Below are positions 26,226 to 38,449 of a stretch of 64,000 nt of DNA, piece by piece. Location of the stretch: contig OY540811.1 of NCBI GenBank assembly GCA_961205875.1, positions 17,973,248 through 18,037,247 of the forward strand, written 5' to 3'. A model generated the notes under the pieces. It did no database searches. It saw only the letters and a list, made by a program, of their open reading frames with translations, and was not told where the DNA came from. Every line of letters starts with the position of its first letter. The stretch's first letter is position 1. The translations under genes and the position numbers were made by a program. This DNA comes from Sialis fuliginosa. Lineage: Eukaryota > Arthropoda > Insecta > Megaloptera > Sialidae.

Positions 26226-26868
26226 ATATTACTTCGGAATTTATCGAATTCTATTTATCTAATTTAAATAACAAATAATGGCGTTTATTTAATATAAAGA
26301 TGAGAAAAATCTTAAAAACGATTCTACATTTCTATAAAATAGAAGCAAAACCCATCTTTTATAAAAAAAATTATATGTTATATTAGGTTTATGTAAAAAA
26401 ATTTTATGCATATTTATAAATTGTAATCATTATGTTAAATTAATGTTTTCATTTTGATAATAAAATTAGAGGCAAAAATATAAAGAAGAGCTATTAGGTT
26501 TATTTAATATTAGCATATTTGCTACTGGCCAAAATATGAATTACCCGCGTCCGTCAGTAGGAAAATGATAAGTATTTGTTACGCCTCTGTGCGAAGGTTA
26601 TGTTAATTTAAGGTAATAATTAACATCATTAACAAATGGCGTTGAGTTATTTTAAACATTAATTCGATGACAAAACAACTGAAATATTTATTAATATGTA
26701 CACGAGTTTGATGAACTGTTCATTATTGCTGTTTAAATGAAATTTTCCTTATTTTTTATACATTAAGAAATATCTAAAACCATAGAACTTTTTTTTAAAT
26801 AACTAATCAATAAAAATATTTATTCAAAAATTGATGTTTTGGAAATAAATAATTATGAGTTCTACTAC

Positions 26869-27570
26869 ACAGGATATTTCATAATTGAATATCAATATTG
26901 AAGGAGGTTAATCTGTGCGTGATTTTAAGACAAATTTCATATAAACTTAGGTCCGATTTTCGCTTTATTTTTGATTTATAGGATGATCAAGATTTTTGTT
27001 ATTAATTTTTAACAATCAATTAAAATTATTAACTAATTTATTCAGAAATGGGTATTAGTTATCTAGTTGTTAAATAATTATTTCAATAAAAAGTATAAAG
27101 AGTACTTTAAGTCTAAAAATATTTTATTTTCACGTACATACAGGTAATTTGTTATTTATTTTTTACTGAAGAACAGTTTAAGATTCGAAAAAAAGTCAAG
27201 ATATCTTTTTTATCGCAAAATAAAGCACCATTCATAAAAATAATGTTTGTTTTTGATAAAAGCAGTGACGTATAATTTTTTCATTCAAAATAATTATGGT
27301 GACATTCATTGGGACGCTACTGTTGAAACTGAAAATTCGTTTTTTCACAAAAGATGCGTATCTACTACATCTCATTTACACCCACCAAATTTTATAAAAA
27401 TATATATATTGTTGTTTTTGAGTTATTAAAAGAAAAACATTTTTCAAAACATCATCTTGTTTATCAAAAATAAAACGAAAACGGACCTATGTTTATATGA
27501 ATTTTTTGTCTAAAAATCATGCACAGATTAACCCCCTTCAATATTGACATTCAATTATGAAACACTCTGT
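26869..27570. repeat. Long-TIR element, ACAG ends
   Basis: The 702-bp inverted-repeat element has ends ACAGGATATTTCATAATTGA and the complement of ACAGAGTGTTTCATAATTGA. The arms extend about 150 bp and include paired GAAGGAGGTTAATCTGTGC / GCACAGATTAACCCCCTTC and TAGGTCCGATTTTCG / CGAAAACGGACCTA. The interior is A/T-rich and non-coding. The end style resembles the element at 25367, so both may depend on one transposase. No convincing target duplication. Confidence 0.65.
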
Positions 27571-27956
27571 ATATCACTAAGCAGTAATAAACTGTATAGA
27601 AAAAATGTCTATTCCTGACATCTGGTGTATCAATTAACTTATTTATTATTCATTATTGATAATTATTCATTTATAACATAAATTAAATATTAATGTGAAA
27701 TTAATATTATCAAAGGTTAGTTACGTTACAATGTATTACATTTACTTATAAATATAGTTCGTATAATACTCCGTGGAATATCATAAGGCTGAAAATACTG
27801 GTGCCTATATACGGCGGCAAATTTTTAATGAATTTTTTTAATTTTTTTACGATTTTTTTCTCACAGAATTATTTATCATTCAAGCAGAAATCTTATGTAT
27901 TAATAATTGAAGTATATATAAGTACTAATAAAAAAGCTAGTGAAAAATGAATATAT

Positions 27957-28525
27957 AGGTACAGGCTCCAGTCTTGGATATGACCCCAGTAATGGCTATT
28001 TTTAAATTAAATGTACTGAATTAGAAATATTTGTTGATATTTGATTATTGCCATTTCTGAATATTAATCTATATACATTAAACTGTTTTACAGCGTGATT
28101 TGATGAGAATCGGTAGTAGTCAAAATGGTGGACATTTAAACTAATTATTAATATAATTTATTTATTAATTATTATATGTACAATTTATGAATTATTATTA
28201 TTAATTAATTATTATATTACATTTTTTATTTTATATCTTTTGTGTCGTAGTACTTATCATTTTGTAATCATTAGCAAGTGTCCATCACTGTGTGCTCATT
28301 GCTGGTTTTACTTTATCCATTACTGGAGAAAAAAACATATACAAAATAAAAAGCTATAATTTAAAAAACAAACTATATTTGCGGACTTTGGTGATTAATT
28401 GATTAAAAAACAGAGTTACTTGTTTTATTAGTAACATGAGTTCATGAGAATTACAAAAAGAAGCCCGTTAATCAGTAAAACAGTAAACTTTGCTCTTATA
28501 GCGGCCATAACTGATGCCAGTACCT
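27957..28525 (-). mobile_element. TA-flanked MITE, copy 2 (inverted relative to copy 1)
   Basis: Ends are AGGTACAGGCTCCAG and CTGATGCCAGTACCT, the reverse complement of the arrangement in copy 1 at 3758-4247. Matching interior blocks include CCAAGACTGGAG/CTCCAGTCTTGG, ATCAACAAATATTTCTAATT-like text and AAAATGGTGGACATTTAA/TATCCACCATTTTGACA. The copy is about 80 bp longer than copy 1, from AT-rich expansions in the middle. Confidence 0.6.
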
Positions 28526-29029
28526 TATATAGATATCTAATTTTTAAATTTTTAATGCATTTGACAGATATAATTTTCATTGATTTCCCACTACGTAAAC
28601 GGTAATATTATTTTTGCTTAATATCAAATAACTATGTGTAATAAAAGAGACCATACGAATTCTAGCCCTAAAGACACATATCCAATGTTCCTGAATGCAA
28701 AAAATAACATACTAAACAAAATTAGGGGGAGACAATAATTTCCAACCTGCAGGCGCCACTGTATTGAACTGAATACAACAATATCCATGCAAGTTACGAT
28801 TCTAAACTATAAAACAAACGATTTTGTTATCTAGTGCATTGTACTAGGAGGAGACGTTTCCAGAAAATAGATACGCCTATATTAAATATTGACGTTTTAA
28901 ATAACCATCTTCAACAACAGTCCGTAGAACTAATGGATAATGTTGTCTATTATACAAACATACAATGAAATTGCATTTTCGAAGAACATTTGATACTATT
29001 ATACTTAATCTACATGTACGTATACATTA

Positions 29030-29932
29030 GGGTGTTTTTTATATTTTTTTTTCAGTCCAGCAGGCCTATATGTTTTAATTTTGGATCAAAAGTTAATTGT
29101 CCCAAAATTTCAAACCTGTGGACGGCGCAAACCGAGTCTTTTTCCCATTTGATTAACATGGGAAAAATTACTTTTTTGCTTATGCGTGAATATCTCGTTG
29201 AAAAATTTATTTATTTTAATTTCTTACAGCAGCATATCATAGATCGAATATTTTAAAGATACCTATGTTCGTTTAAACATTATCATAAAAAGTAAAATCC
29301 AATTTTTATGATATTTTTTAAACAAACATTTCTTAAAATTTATTGGATTTATGAATTGAGCACTTATAGTACAGGCAATGAAGGGAAAAATTGCCCTGTT
29401 TTTGGAACAAATTCGGAGTGGAATGAAATTTGGTACCCATATAGTATACATAATAGTACGTCTGTACACAAAAGTCCCCATCCATAGGCCTTGTGGAAAA
29501 AAAATTACAGCCGTTTGAAATTTAATTTAGTTTTTATTGAATAACTTCAAGACAAATAAAGATACCGAGACGTGCCTTACATTAAAATTTTCAAAAATAT
29601 TTGCTTTACAACTTTATTTCAAAATTTTCTCCAACGTATCTACATAGATTGCTGAAAAATCGCCGTGAATCTGAAAACTAAGTGCGTTTAATCAAAAAAA
29701 TATGTTTAAATGGATTTTTAAGATCTTAAAACTGATAATCGAGACAAATGTCCTCTATAAAAGTTGTAGAGAATAAAATTTTACAATTTTTTTTGTAAGG
29801 TACAACATTCGATGTGTAAATTTTTGTTAGATATTTCTATTTTAAAAAGTCAAAAAAACAAATTTTAATTTATAAAATCGTATAAATAGCATGCTATGAA
29901 AATTAGCATTACATAAGAAAATAACATATTGG
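29030..29932 (+). repeat. Left inverted arm of the long-TIR element
   Basis: About 900 bp, inverted copy of 35538-36320. The inner limit is ACATATTGG, directly followed by the hAT start CAGGGCCGGCC. In the other arm the same inner edge reads CCAATATGTT, so the hAT inserted exactly at, or replaced, the arm boundary. Confidence 0.7.
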
Positions 29933-30640
29933 CAGGGCCGGCCGAACGGCCAGGCGACCCAGGCGACAGCCTGGGGCGCTAATTTCGTGGGGGCGCCAAT
30001 TATTTTAAACTTTTTTTCTATGTTCTGTTCTAGGGCGCCAAATTTAAGCTATATATATTTTTTGAATAATAGTTTTGATTTTTTCTGCAAAATAATTCAT
30101 TTTACTTAATAAAATGCTTAATATCAAAAATAAATTATTTATTAAACATTTTTTTACAAAACTTGAAAAGCACAGTGCCAAATCTGTGGGTGGCTTTGCT
30201 AATTCTTGTAACAATTCCGGTTAGTGTAGCTAGTGGTGAAAGAAGTTTTAGTAAATTAAAATAATTCATAAAAACTTATTTGCAATCGGCTATGATAGAA
30301 GATAGGTTGAATAATTTGGCTATTCTTTCAATTGAAAATAAGGTTGTAGCAAACCTCAATTTTGAGACAGCAATCGATAATTTTGCAGATATGAAAGCCA
30401 GGAAGAAATCTTTTATATAATTTTAGTTATATTATATATTATTTATCAATTATATGTTATATTATATTATTATATTAGACTAATGAATTAATAACAAGAT
30501 AATTTTCTCACGCTTTTTTTTTTTTTTGTGCGGATAATTTTTAATGATCGTCACTGTGGCGGTGGAAAGGGGGGGGGGGGGCGTCAAAAGAAATCTCGCC
30601 TGGGACGCCAGAATCGCAAAGGCTAAAAAATATTGTACAT
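29933..30640 (+). mobile_element. Broken hAT element with transposase C-terminus
   Basis: Starts CAGGGCCGGCCGAACGGCC. At 30181-30420, 80 codons encode the C-terminal dimerisation region of a hAT transposase of the ZMYM1-like group: NLWVALLILVTIPVSVASGE, then RSFSKLK, an in-frame stop (30262-30264), and after it SAMIEDRLNNLAILSIEN before a natural-looking end. The catalytic core is missing, so the element is internally deleted and dead. Its right end is unclear; text near 30590-30620 (CGCCTGGGACGCCAG) looks like a decayed inverted end. A G run precedes it at about 30568-30581. Confidence 0.75.
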
Positions 30641-30702
30641 TTTTGCTAATAGATACCTCTGAAAACATTGTTCACGAATGTTAACAAGATGCAATTAAGG
30701 GT

Positions 30703-33700
30703 TAAGAGCATCACGCACTTAAAGACCTTCGCGTGCTACTTCCCTTTTTAAAAACAAGTTAAAACTAAAAAAACAAATTAAAACTCATACGCTAACAAAG
30801 AAGTAAATTGAATAGTTAATATCTCAGCTTGGCGCGATCGAAGAGACTCCAGTTTTTTTTTTAAATGTAGCTTACACTATTATCTTTAAGAGCATCACGC
30901 ACTTAAAGACCTTCGCGTGCTCCTTCCCTTTTTAAAAACAAGTTAAAACTAAAAAAACAAATTAAAACTCATACGCTAACAAAGAAGTAAATTGAATAGT
31001 TAATATCTCAGCTTGGCGCGATCGAAGAGACTCCAGTTTTTTTTTAAAATGTAGCTTACACTATTATCTTTAAGAGCATCACGCACTTAAAGACCTTCGC
31101 GTGCTCCTTCCCTTTTTAAAAACAAGTTAAAACTAAAAAAACAAATTAAAACTCATACGCTAACAAAGAAGTAAATTGAATAGTTAATATCTCAGCTTGG
31201 CGCGATCGAAGAGACTCCAGTTTTTTTTTAAAATGTAGCTTACACTATTATCTTTAAGAGCATCACGCACTTAAAGACCTTCGCGTGCTCCTTCCCTTTT
31301 TAAAAACAAGTTAAAACTAAAAAAACAAATTAAAACTCATACGCTAACAAAGAAGTAAATTGAATAGTTAATATCTCAGCTTGGCGCGATCGAAGAGACT
31401 CCAGTTTTTTTTTAAAATGTAGCTTACACTATTATCTTTAAGAGCATCACGCACTTAAAGACCTTCGCGTGCTTCTTCCCTTTTTAAAAACAAGTTAAAA
31501 CTAAAAAAACAAATTAAAACTCATACGCTAACAAAGAAGTAAATTGAATAGTTAATATCTCAGCTTGGCTCGATCGAAGAGACTCCAGTTTTTTTTTTAA
31601 ATGTAACTTACACTATTATCTTTAAGAGCATCACGCACTTAAAGACCTTCGCGTGCTTCTTCCCTTTTTAAAAACAAGTTAAAACTAAAAAAACAAATTA
31701 AAACTCATACGCTAACAAAGAAGTAAATTGAATAGTTAATATCTCAGCTTGGCGCGATCGAAGAGACTCCAGTTTTTTTTTTAAATGTAGCTTACACTAT
31801 TATCTTTAAGAGCATCACGCACTTAAAGACCTTCGCGTGCTCCTTCCCTTTTTAAAAACAAGTTAAAACTAAAAAAACAAATTAAAACTCATACGCTAAC
31901 AAAGAAGTAAATTGAATAGTTAATATCTCAGCTTGGCGCGATCGAAGAGACTCCAGTTTTTTTTTAAATGTAGCTTACACTATTATCTTTAAGAGCATCA
32001 CGCACTTAAAGACCTTCGCGTGCTCCTTCCCTTTTTAAAAACAAGTTAAAACTAAAAAAACAAATTAAAACTCATACGCTAACAAAGAAGTAAATTGAAT
32101 AGTTAATATCTCAGCTTGGCGCAATCGAAGAGACTCCAGTTTTTTTTTAAAATGTAGCTTACACTATTATCTTTAAGAGCATCACGCACTTAAAGACCTT
32201 CGCGTGCTACTTCCCTTTTTAAAAACAAGTTAAAACTAAAAAAACAAATTAAAACTCATACGCTAACAAAGAAGTAAATTGAATAGTTAATATCTCAGCT
32301 TGGCGCGATCGAAGAGACTCCAGTTTTTTTTTTAAATGTAGCTTACACTATTATCTTTAAGAGCATCACGCACTTAAAGACCTTCGCGTGCTCCTTCCCT
32401 TTTTAAAAACAAGTTAAAACTAAAAAAACAAATTAAAACTCATACGCTAACAAAGAAGTAAATTGAATAGTTAATATCTCAGCTTGGCGCGATCGAAGAG
32501 ACTCCAGTTTTTTTTTAAAATGTAGCTTACACTATTATCTTTAAGAGCATCACGCACTTAAAGACCTTCGCGTGCTCCTTCCCTTTTTAAAAACAAGTTA
32601 AAACTAAAAAAACAAATTAAAACTCATACGCTAACAAAGAAGTAAATTGAATAGTTAATATCTCAGCTTGGCGCGATCGAAGAGACTCCAGTTTTTTTTT
32701 AAAATGTAGCTTACACTATTATCTTTAAGAGCATCACGCACTTAAAGACCTTCGCGTGCTTCTTCCCTTTTTAAAAACAAGTTAAAACTAAAAAAACAAA
32801 TTAAAACTCATACGCTAACAAAGAAGTAAATTGAATAGTTAATATCTCAGCTTGGCGCGATCGAAGAGACTCCAGTTTTTTTTTTAAATGTAACTTACAC
32901 TATTATCTTTAAGAGCATCACGCACTTAAAGACCTTCGCGTGCTTCTTCCCTTTTTAAAAACAAGTTAAAACTAAAAAAACAAATTAAAACTCATACGCT
33001 AACAAAGAAGTAAATTGAATAGTTAATATCTCAGCTTGGCGCGATCGAAGAGACTCCAGTTTTTTTTTTAAATGTAGCTTACACTATTATCTTTAAGAGC
33101 ATCACGCACTTAAAGACCTTCGCGTGCTCCTTCCCTTTTTAAAAACAAGTTAAAACTAAAAAAACAAATTAAAACTCATACGCTAACAAAGAAGTAAATT
33201 GAATAGTTAATATCTCAGCTTGGCGCGATCGAAGAGACTCCAGTTTTTTTTTAAATGTAGCTTACACTATTATCTTTAAGAGCATCACGCACTTAAAGAC
33301 CTTCGCGTGCTCCTTCCCTTTTTAAAAACAAGTTAAAACTAAAAAAACAAATTAAAACTCATACGCTAACAAAGAAGTAAATTGAATAGTTAATATCTCA
33401 GCTTGGCGCAATCGAAGAGACTCCAGTTTTTTTTTAAAATGTAGCTTACACTATTATCTTTAAGAGCATCACGCACTTAAAGACCTTCGCGTGCTCCTTC
33501 CCTTTTTAAAAACAAGTTAAAACTAAAAAAACAAATTAAAACTCATACGCTAACAAAGAAGTTAATTGAATAGTTAATATCTCAGCTTGGCGCGATCGAA
33601 GAGACTCCAGTTTTTTTTTAAAATGTAGCTTACACTATTATCTTTAAGAGCATCACGCACTTAAAGACCTTCGCGTGCTCCTTCCCTTTTTAAAAACAAG

Positions 33701-34650
33701 TTAAAACTAAAAAAACAAATTAAAACTCATACGCTAACAAAGAAGTAAATTGAATAGTTAATATCTCAGCTTGGCGCGATCGAAGAGACTCCAGTTTTTT
33801 TTTAAAATGTAGCTTACACTATTATCTTTAAGAGCATCACGCACTTAAAGACCTTCGCGTGCTCCTTCCCTTTTTAAAAACAAGTTAAAACTAAAAAAAC
33901 AAATTAAAACTCATACGCTAACAAAGAAGTAAATTGAATAGTTAATATCTCAGCTTGGCGCGATCGAAGAGACTCCAGTTTTTTTTTAAAATGTAGCTTA
34001 CACTATTATCTTTAAGAGCATCACGCACTTAAAGACCTTCGCGTGCTCCTTCCCTTTTTAAAAACAAGTTAAAACTAAAAAAACAAATTAAAACTCATAC
34101 GCTAACAAAGAAGTAAATTGAATAGTTAATATCTCAGCTTGGCGCGATCGAAGAGACTCGTTTTTTTTTTAAATGTAGCTTACACTATTATCTTTAAGAG
34201 CATCACGCACTTAAAGACCTTCGCGTGCTCCTTCCCTTTTTAAAAACAAGTTAAAACTAAAAAAACAAATTAAAACTCATACGCTAACAAAGAAGTAAAT
34301 TGAATAGTTAATATCTCAGCTTGGCGCGATCGAAGAGACTCCAGTTTTTTTTTTAAATGTAGCTTACACTATTATCTTTAAGAGCATCACGCACTTAAAG
34401 ACCTTCGCGTGCTCCTTCCCTTTTTTAAAACAAGTTAAAACTAAAAAAACAAATTAAAACTCATACGCTAACAAAGAAGTAAATTGAATAGTTAATATCT
34501 CAGCTTGGTGCGATCGAGGAGACTCCAGTTTTTTTTTTAAATGTAGCTTACACTATTATCTTTAAGAGCATCACGCACTTAAAGACCTTCGCGTGCTCCT
34601 TCCCTTTTTAAAAACAAGTTAAAACTAAAAAAACAAATTAAAACTCATAC
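30703..34650. repeat. Satellite array, 184-bp monomer, about 21.4 copies
   Basis: Monomers start at GAGCATCACGC, first at 30706 and then every 184 bp (three spacings of 182-183) to 34566, ending in a partial copy. Identity between units is very high. Each contains a T9-10 tract, TTGGCGCGATCGAAGAGACT, and a short imperfect hairpin (GAGCA-CGC opposite GCG-TGCTC around CTTAAAGACC). Variant bases show higher-order structure: eight units from 30706 and seven from 32177 share the same ordered series of variants. The penultimate unit (34382) carries GATCGAGGAGA, the form seen in the diverged units near 38.7-39.3 kb. There is no open frame. Confidence 0.95.
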
Positions 34651-35537
34651 ATCATATTTAAAAAAAAAACCTAAGAATATTTTATGGAGAGTCTCGATGG
34701 GAAATTTAAAAAAATGGTTACTACTTTCAATAAGAACGATAACATTGATCAAATAGGAATAAAATTCAGTTTCAATTTTTGAGAGAATCACCCATAATTA
34801 CATAATTTACATAATTTAACACATTACATAGATATATCAATTTACCACACCGTAATTATAAAACAGCTGTAACTTTTGTCCTATGGCTTCAATGTATGGA
34901 GACTTTTTCAGATGCACTCACTAATGTATCTACTACGCTTGTTTGAAAATCCCCATTAATTGATACCCCGAAAGAAATGTTATAAGCGTATCTGTAAACA
35001 GGTATAAATACATAACAAAATATACTTTTATAAAATCGAATTAAACAAATAAATTTATATCTTAACAACCGTTTGATTTAAAAATCAAAATTTTCTATCA
35101 AAATGATCATAATTCAATTGTTCATAATGTACATGCTATACAGAGATACACAATATGTAAATGTCCAAGTAAAAAACGGTTAATTATAAGTGAAAATATG
35201 ATACATAGTAATTTATCATATCAAAATTAAAACAGCTATAATTTTTTTTCCATATCCCCAATTTATGAGGACTTTTGCACATGTCTAATGTAATATAAGT
35301 ACTACATATGTGCAAATTTTTATGATACTCTGATTTTGTTCTTATCTAATATCCGTATTTTGAAGATAAAATAAAATGTCTTGAAGATTTATATTTAAAA
35401 CTATTAAAACATACAATAATATTAATTCTAGGGGCTACAAATTACACCTCAGTACATTGTTATCATAATATGTTATTAAAAGTCTTATTTGAAGTATTGG
35501 AATTATTAATTACTTTTATTTTCTATAATTTTCTATA
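34651..35537. other. AT-rich spacer with degenerate modules
   Basis: Two diverged modules start at about 34862 (AAACAGCTGTAACTTTTGTC, then TGGAGACTTTTTC) and 35233 (AACAGCTATAATTTTTTTTC, then ATGAGGACTTTTGC). A third, inside the right arm at about 35956, reads ACGGCTGTAATTTTTTTTCC, then ATGGGGACTTTTGTG. The spacer therefore seems to be part of the original long-TIR element, built of amplified subterminal modules. No gene. Confidence 0.5.
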
Positions 35538-36320
35538 CCAATATGTTATTTTCTTATGTAATGCTAATTTTCATAGCATGCTATTTATACGATTTTATAA
35601 ATTAAAATTTGTTTTTTTGACTTTTTAAAATAGAAATATCTAACAAAAATTTACACATCGAATGCTGTACCTTACAAAAAAAATTGTAAAATTTTATTCT
35701 CTACAACTTTTATAGAGGACATTTGTCTCGATTATCAGTTTTAAGATCTTAAAAATCCATTTAAACATATTTTTTTGATTAAACGCACTTAGTTTTCAGA
35801 TTCACGGCGATTTTTCAGCAATCTATGTAGATACGTTGGAGAAAATTTTGAAATAAAGTTGTAAAGCAAATATTTTTGAAAATTTTAATGTAAGGCACGT
35901 CTCGGTATCGTTATTTGTCTTGAAGTTATTCAATAAAAACTAAATTAAATTTCAAACGGCTGTAATTTTTTTTCCACAAGGCCTATGGATGGGGACTTTT
36001 GTGTACAGACGTACTATTATGTATATTATATGGGTACCAAATTTCATTCCACTCCGAATTTGTTCTATTTAAATCCCTTCGTTGCCTGTACTATTAATTC
36101 TCTACAAAATATTTTCCTGAGAAATAAAAAAAAATATTCACGCGTAAGTAAAAAAGTAATTTTTCCCATGTTAATCAAATGGGAAAAAGACTCGGTTTGC
36201 GCCGTTGACAGGTTTGATCTACGAGTCTGATATTTTGGGAAAGTTGACTTTTGATCCAAAGCTAAAACATAGGTCTGCTGGACCAAAAAAATAAAAAAAA
36301 TAAAAATAAAAAGAACACCC
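35538..36320 (-). repeat. Right inverted arm of the long-TIR element
   Basis: About 780 bp, the inverted copy of 29030-29932. It ends GAACACCC followed by TA. Relative to the left arm, about 130 bp is missing around 36090-36130. A CATA/TACA microsatellite (ACATACATACATACGAG) lies just outside at about 36335-36360. Confidence 0.7.
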
Positions 36321-36793
36321 TAATGTACAATAATGTACATACATACATACGAGTATCTACATATGTATCATATGTAGGTACTTTCGAGAGTAAACGTAAA
36401 CATTTCATTGTATTTTACTATTGTTGGTGTAAAACCATGGTTGGGCTGAATTAACGCCTACCAACAGGATTATACCACAAACATTTCTAGAGCTTATTAT
36501 TTATATCGTAACGTTATCTTTAATTACAATAAAAAAATTAGTGTGGAGACTGAAGGTTTAATCGAGCGCTGCGTAGATTGTAGAACAATGGTTTTTATAC
36601 TTCTTTAGGTGAAGACATTCTAATATGGGTACTATACAAAATTTCGTGGCACCATTGTACCCTAATTTGACATTTGTTCAATAGTTTTTTAATCAATAAA
36701 GATTTCAGCCCGGGATTATATATTAAAAATAAAAACACTAAATTCGCCAAAAAACAGTGCTGATAACAACTTAACTCTGTGTGAACTTCAGAA

Positions 36794-37095
36794 TTTATTG
36801 AAGATAAAATAAAATGCAAGCTTTCGAGTCACAGAATCATCGTCAGGCTAAAAATATAATAAATAACAATTAAATACAATCATAGATATAATGTAAAAAC
36901 ATTGATATTTTAAAATAAAAATATACCTTTTAGAAGGAATAAAAGAAAAGGTATATATCTGAATTTTTATTTTAAAATATCAATGTTTTTACATTTATTA
37001 TATCTATGATTATATTTAATTATTATTTATTATATTTTTAGCTTGTCGATGATTCTGTAAATCAAAAGCTTGTATTTTATTTTATCTTCAATAAA
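36794..37095. repeat. 302-bp palindrome with Penelope-like 3'-end arms
   Basis: Two arms of about 145 bp are inverted around 36945. Read outward, each arm resembles a retroelement 3' end: TTTTTAGCCTGACGATGATT, then CTGTGACTCGAAAGCTTGCA, T-rich text and CTTCAATAAA. The CTGACGA and CGAAA words with the gap between them are like the hammerhead-type motif found in Penelope-like elements, but helix II is weak (GATTC opposite GACTC with one mismatch and a stray T). The right arm is more decayed. The assignment is a resemblance only; it may be a foldback of unknown origin. Confidence 0.45.
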
Positions 37096-37543
37096 AATAT
37101 AAAATGATTATACTATGTAAAAAAGAAATCATTGTAGAAACTTTTAAATGTACAAAAATCTCAATTTTATTTTAACATTTTTGAATGTTAATGCGGTTCT
37201 AACTAGAGATACATAAAATAAGTAAAACATAGTCTTTCATATGTTCATAATAAATAAAAATATAAATTCATATAAAAAATGCTGAGAAAATGGTTGTCAA
37301 GTAGAAACTGTAAGGAAATAAATCATCTGAATTGCTCAAGAAAAAGAGATAATGTTTCGATTGGAAATGTCAAGAAATAAATCAAATGAACACTAATTTT
37401 AAGAAATAAAATACGAAAAGACGAAAATATTGTATGATATATAGACCATGAAATAATCATTAATAATTCCTTGACATCTCCATTTTTATGTATGAACTGA
37501 ACAAAAAATACTGCAAAAAAGTATAGTAGTTTATTTATATATT

Positions 37544-37696
37544 CAGTGGCGCAGCCAGGGGGTGGCGAAACCGGGGGTAGACCTAATAGGGACGTCGAGC
37601 CCTATATATGATGAGCAAAAACATATCCGCAGTAATGATAAGGAACGCTGATACAGGTCCTTGTTGGGAGCGCAGTGAAACCTAACTACACATCTG
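37544..37696. mobile_element. Short hAT MITE with perfect 8-bp TSD
   Basis: The 153-bp element begins CAGTGGCGCAGCCAGGGGG and ends TACACATCTG. TATATATT is present exactly at 37536-37543 and 37697-37704. Its interior phrase GCTGATACAGGTCCTTG resembles GCTGATACGGCCTTG at the right end of the element at 22204, so the two may be related. Because the duplication is A/T-only it carries less weight than the others. Confidence 0.6.
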
Positions 37697-38449
37697 TATA
37701 TATTGAACCGTTCAGAATAGGTATTAACTCCACATTAAAGTGAAGTTTTTTGCTTTGACATTTTCAAAGTACATTTAAAATAAATACGTATATTACATAA
37801 AATACTATTTGATTAGTTTCGACAACGATTATGTCCACTTTTAGTCGACATATCCAATTTTTTCTTTTGTTTCTTTAACACTTTCAATGCTAAAAAGAAA
37901 TTGTTATATTCTTTCGTATGAAAGTAAGTATTAACGATGTTCTGTTTAAACAAACAATTTTAAAATATATAATTTTGTTTATATACTTACCAACAAACAT
38001 TTTTGTAAACGGTACATTTTCTTGCAGGTCCCGTCTTTCCGACATTACGCTGAAGTTTAAACAGAAAACCTTCTCAGTAGGTCAGTGGCCTGAAACAAAA
38101 ATAAATGCATAAATAGTATGTTGCTGTTATTGCATTTAATTTATACAAATCAGTGCTGTGAATTGTTTACTACTTCCATTTATTATTACATTCATTTTAA
38201 GGAATTAATATTCATTGTTTTTCTTTTTAATTAATTACAAATATCATAAAATACCACTTTTAAAATGTTTGAATTGCAACAGATGATGTTTTAAATTAAA
38301 TTAATAAGAAATATATTTCTTAATTTATTTGACTATTTGAAAAGACCAAAAAACTGATTATCGTATAACTTACATTTCCAATAGATACAAAGTACAATCC
38401 AATACCTATATTGCATTTCTTATGATCTTTACGAATCCTAGGCTACAGG

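Larger units (their letters stand above)
29030..36320. mobile_element. Long-TIR element expanded by nested hAT and satellite
   Basis: The inverted arms are 29030-29932 and 35538-36320. They start GGGTGTTTTTTATATTTT and end with its counterpart, each bounded by TA. The arms match over nearly their whole length (for example TTTGATTAACATGGGAAAAA and its complement) but the left arm has about 130 bp extra. Between them lie a hAT relic, a 3.9-kb satellite array and an AT-rich spacer. Short open frames in the arms mirror each other and are not genes. The TA flanks suggest a Tc1/mariner-like or other TA-targeting element. Unclassified. Confidence 0.6.

Noticed and set aside
28990-29481. Open frames in the left inverted arm, mirrored at 35985-36286
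   Set aside because: They recur as mirror copies in the inverted arms and lack any recognisable protein; non-coding repeat.
30703-34650. CRISPR-like regular repeats
   Set aside because: The 184-bp units are contiguous with no unique spacers and lie in a eukaryotic setting; it is a satellite.
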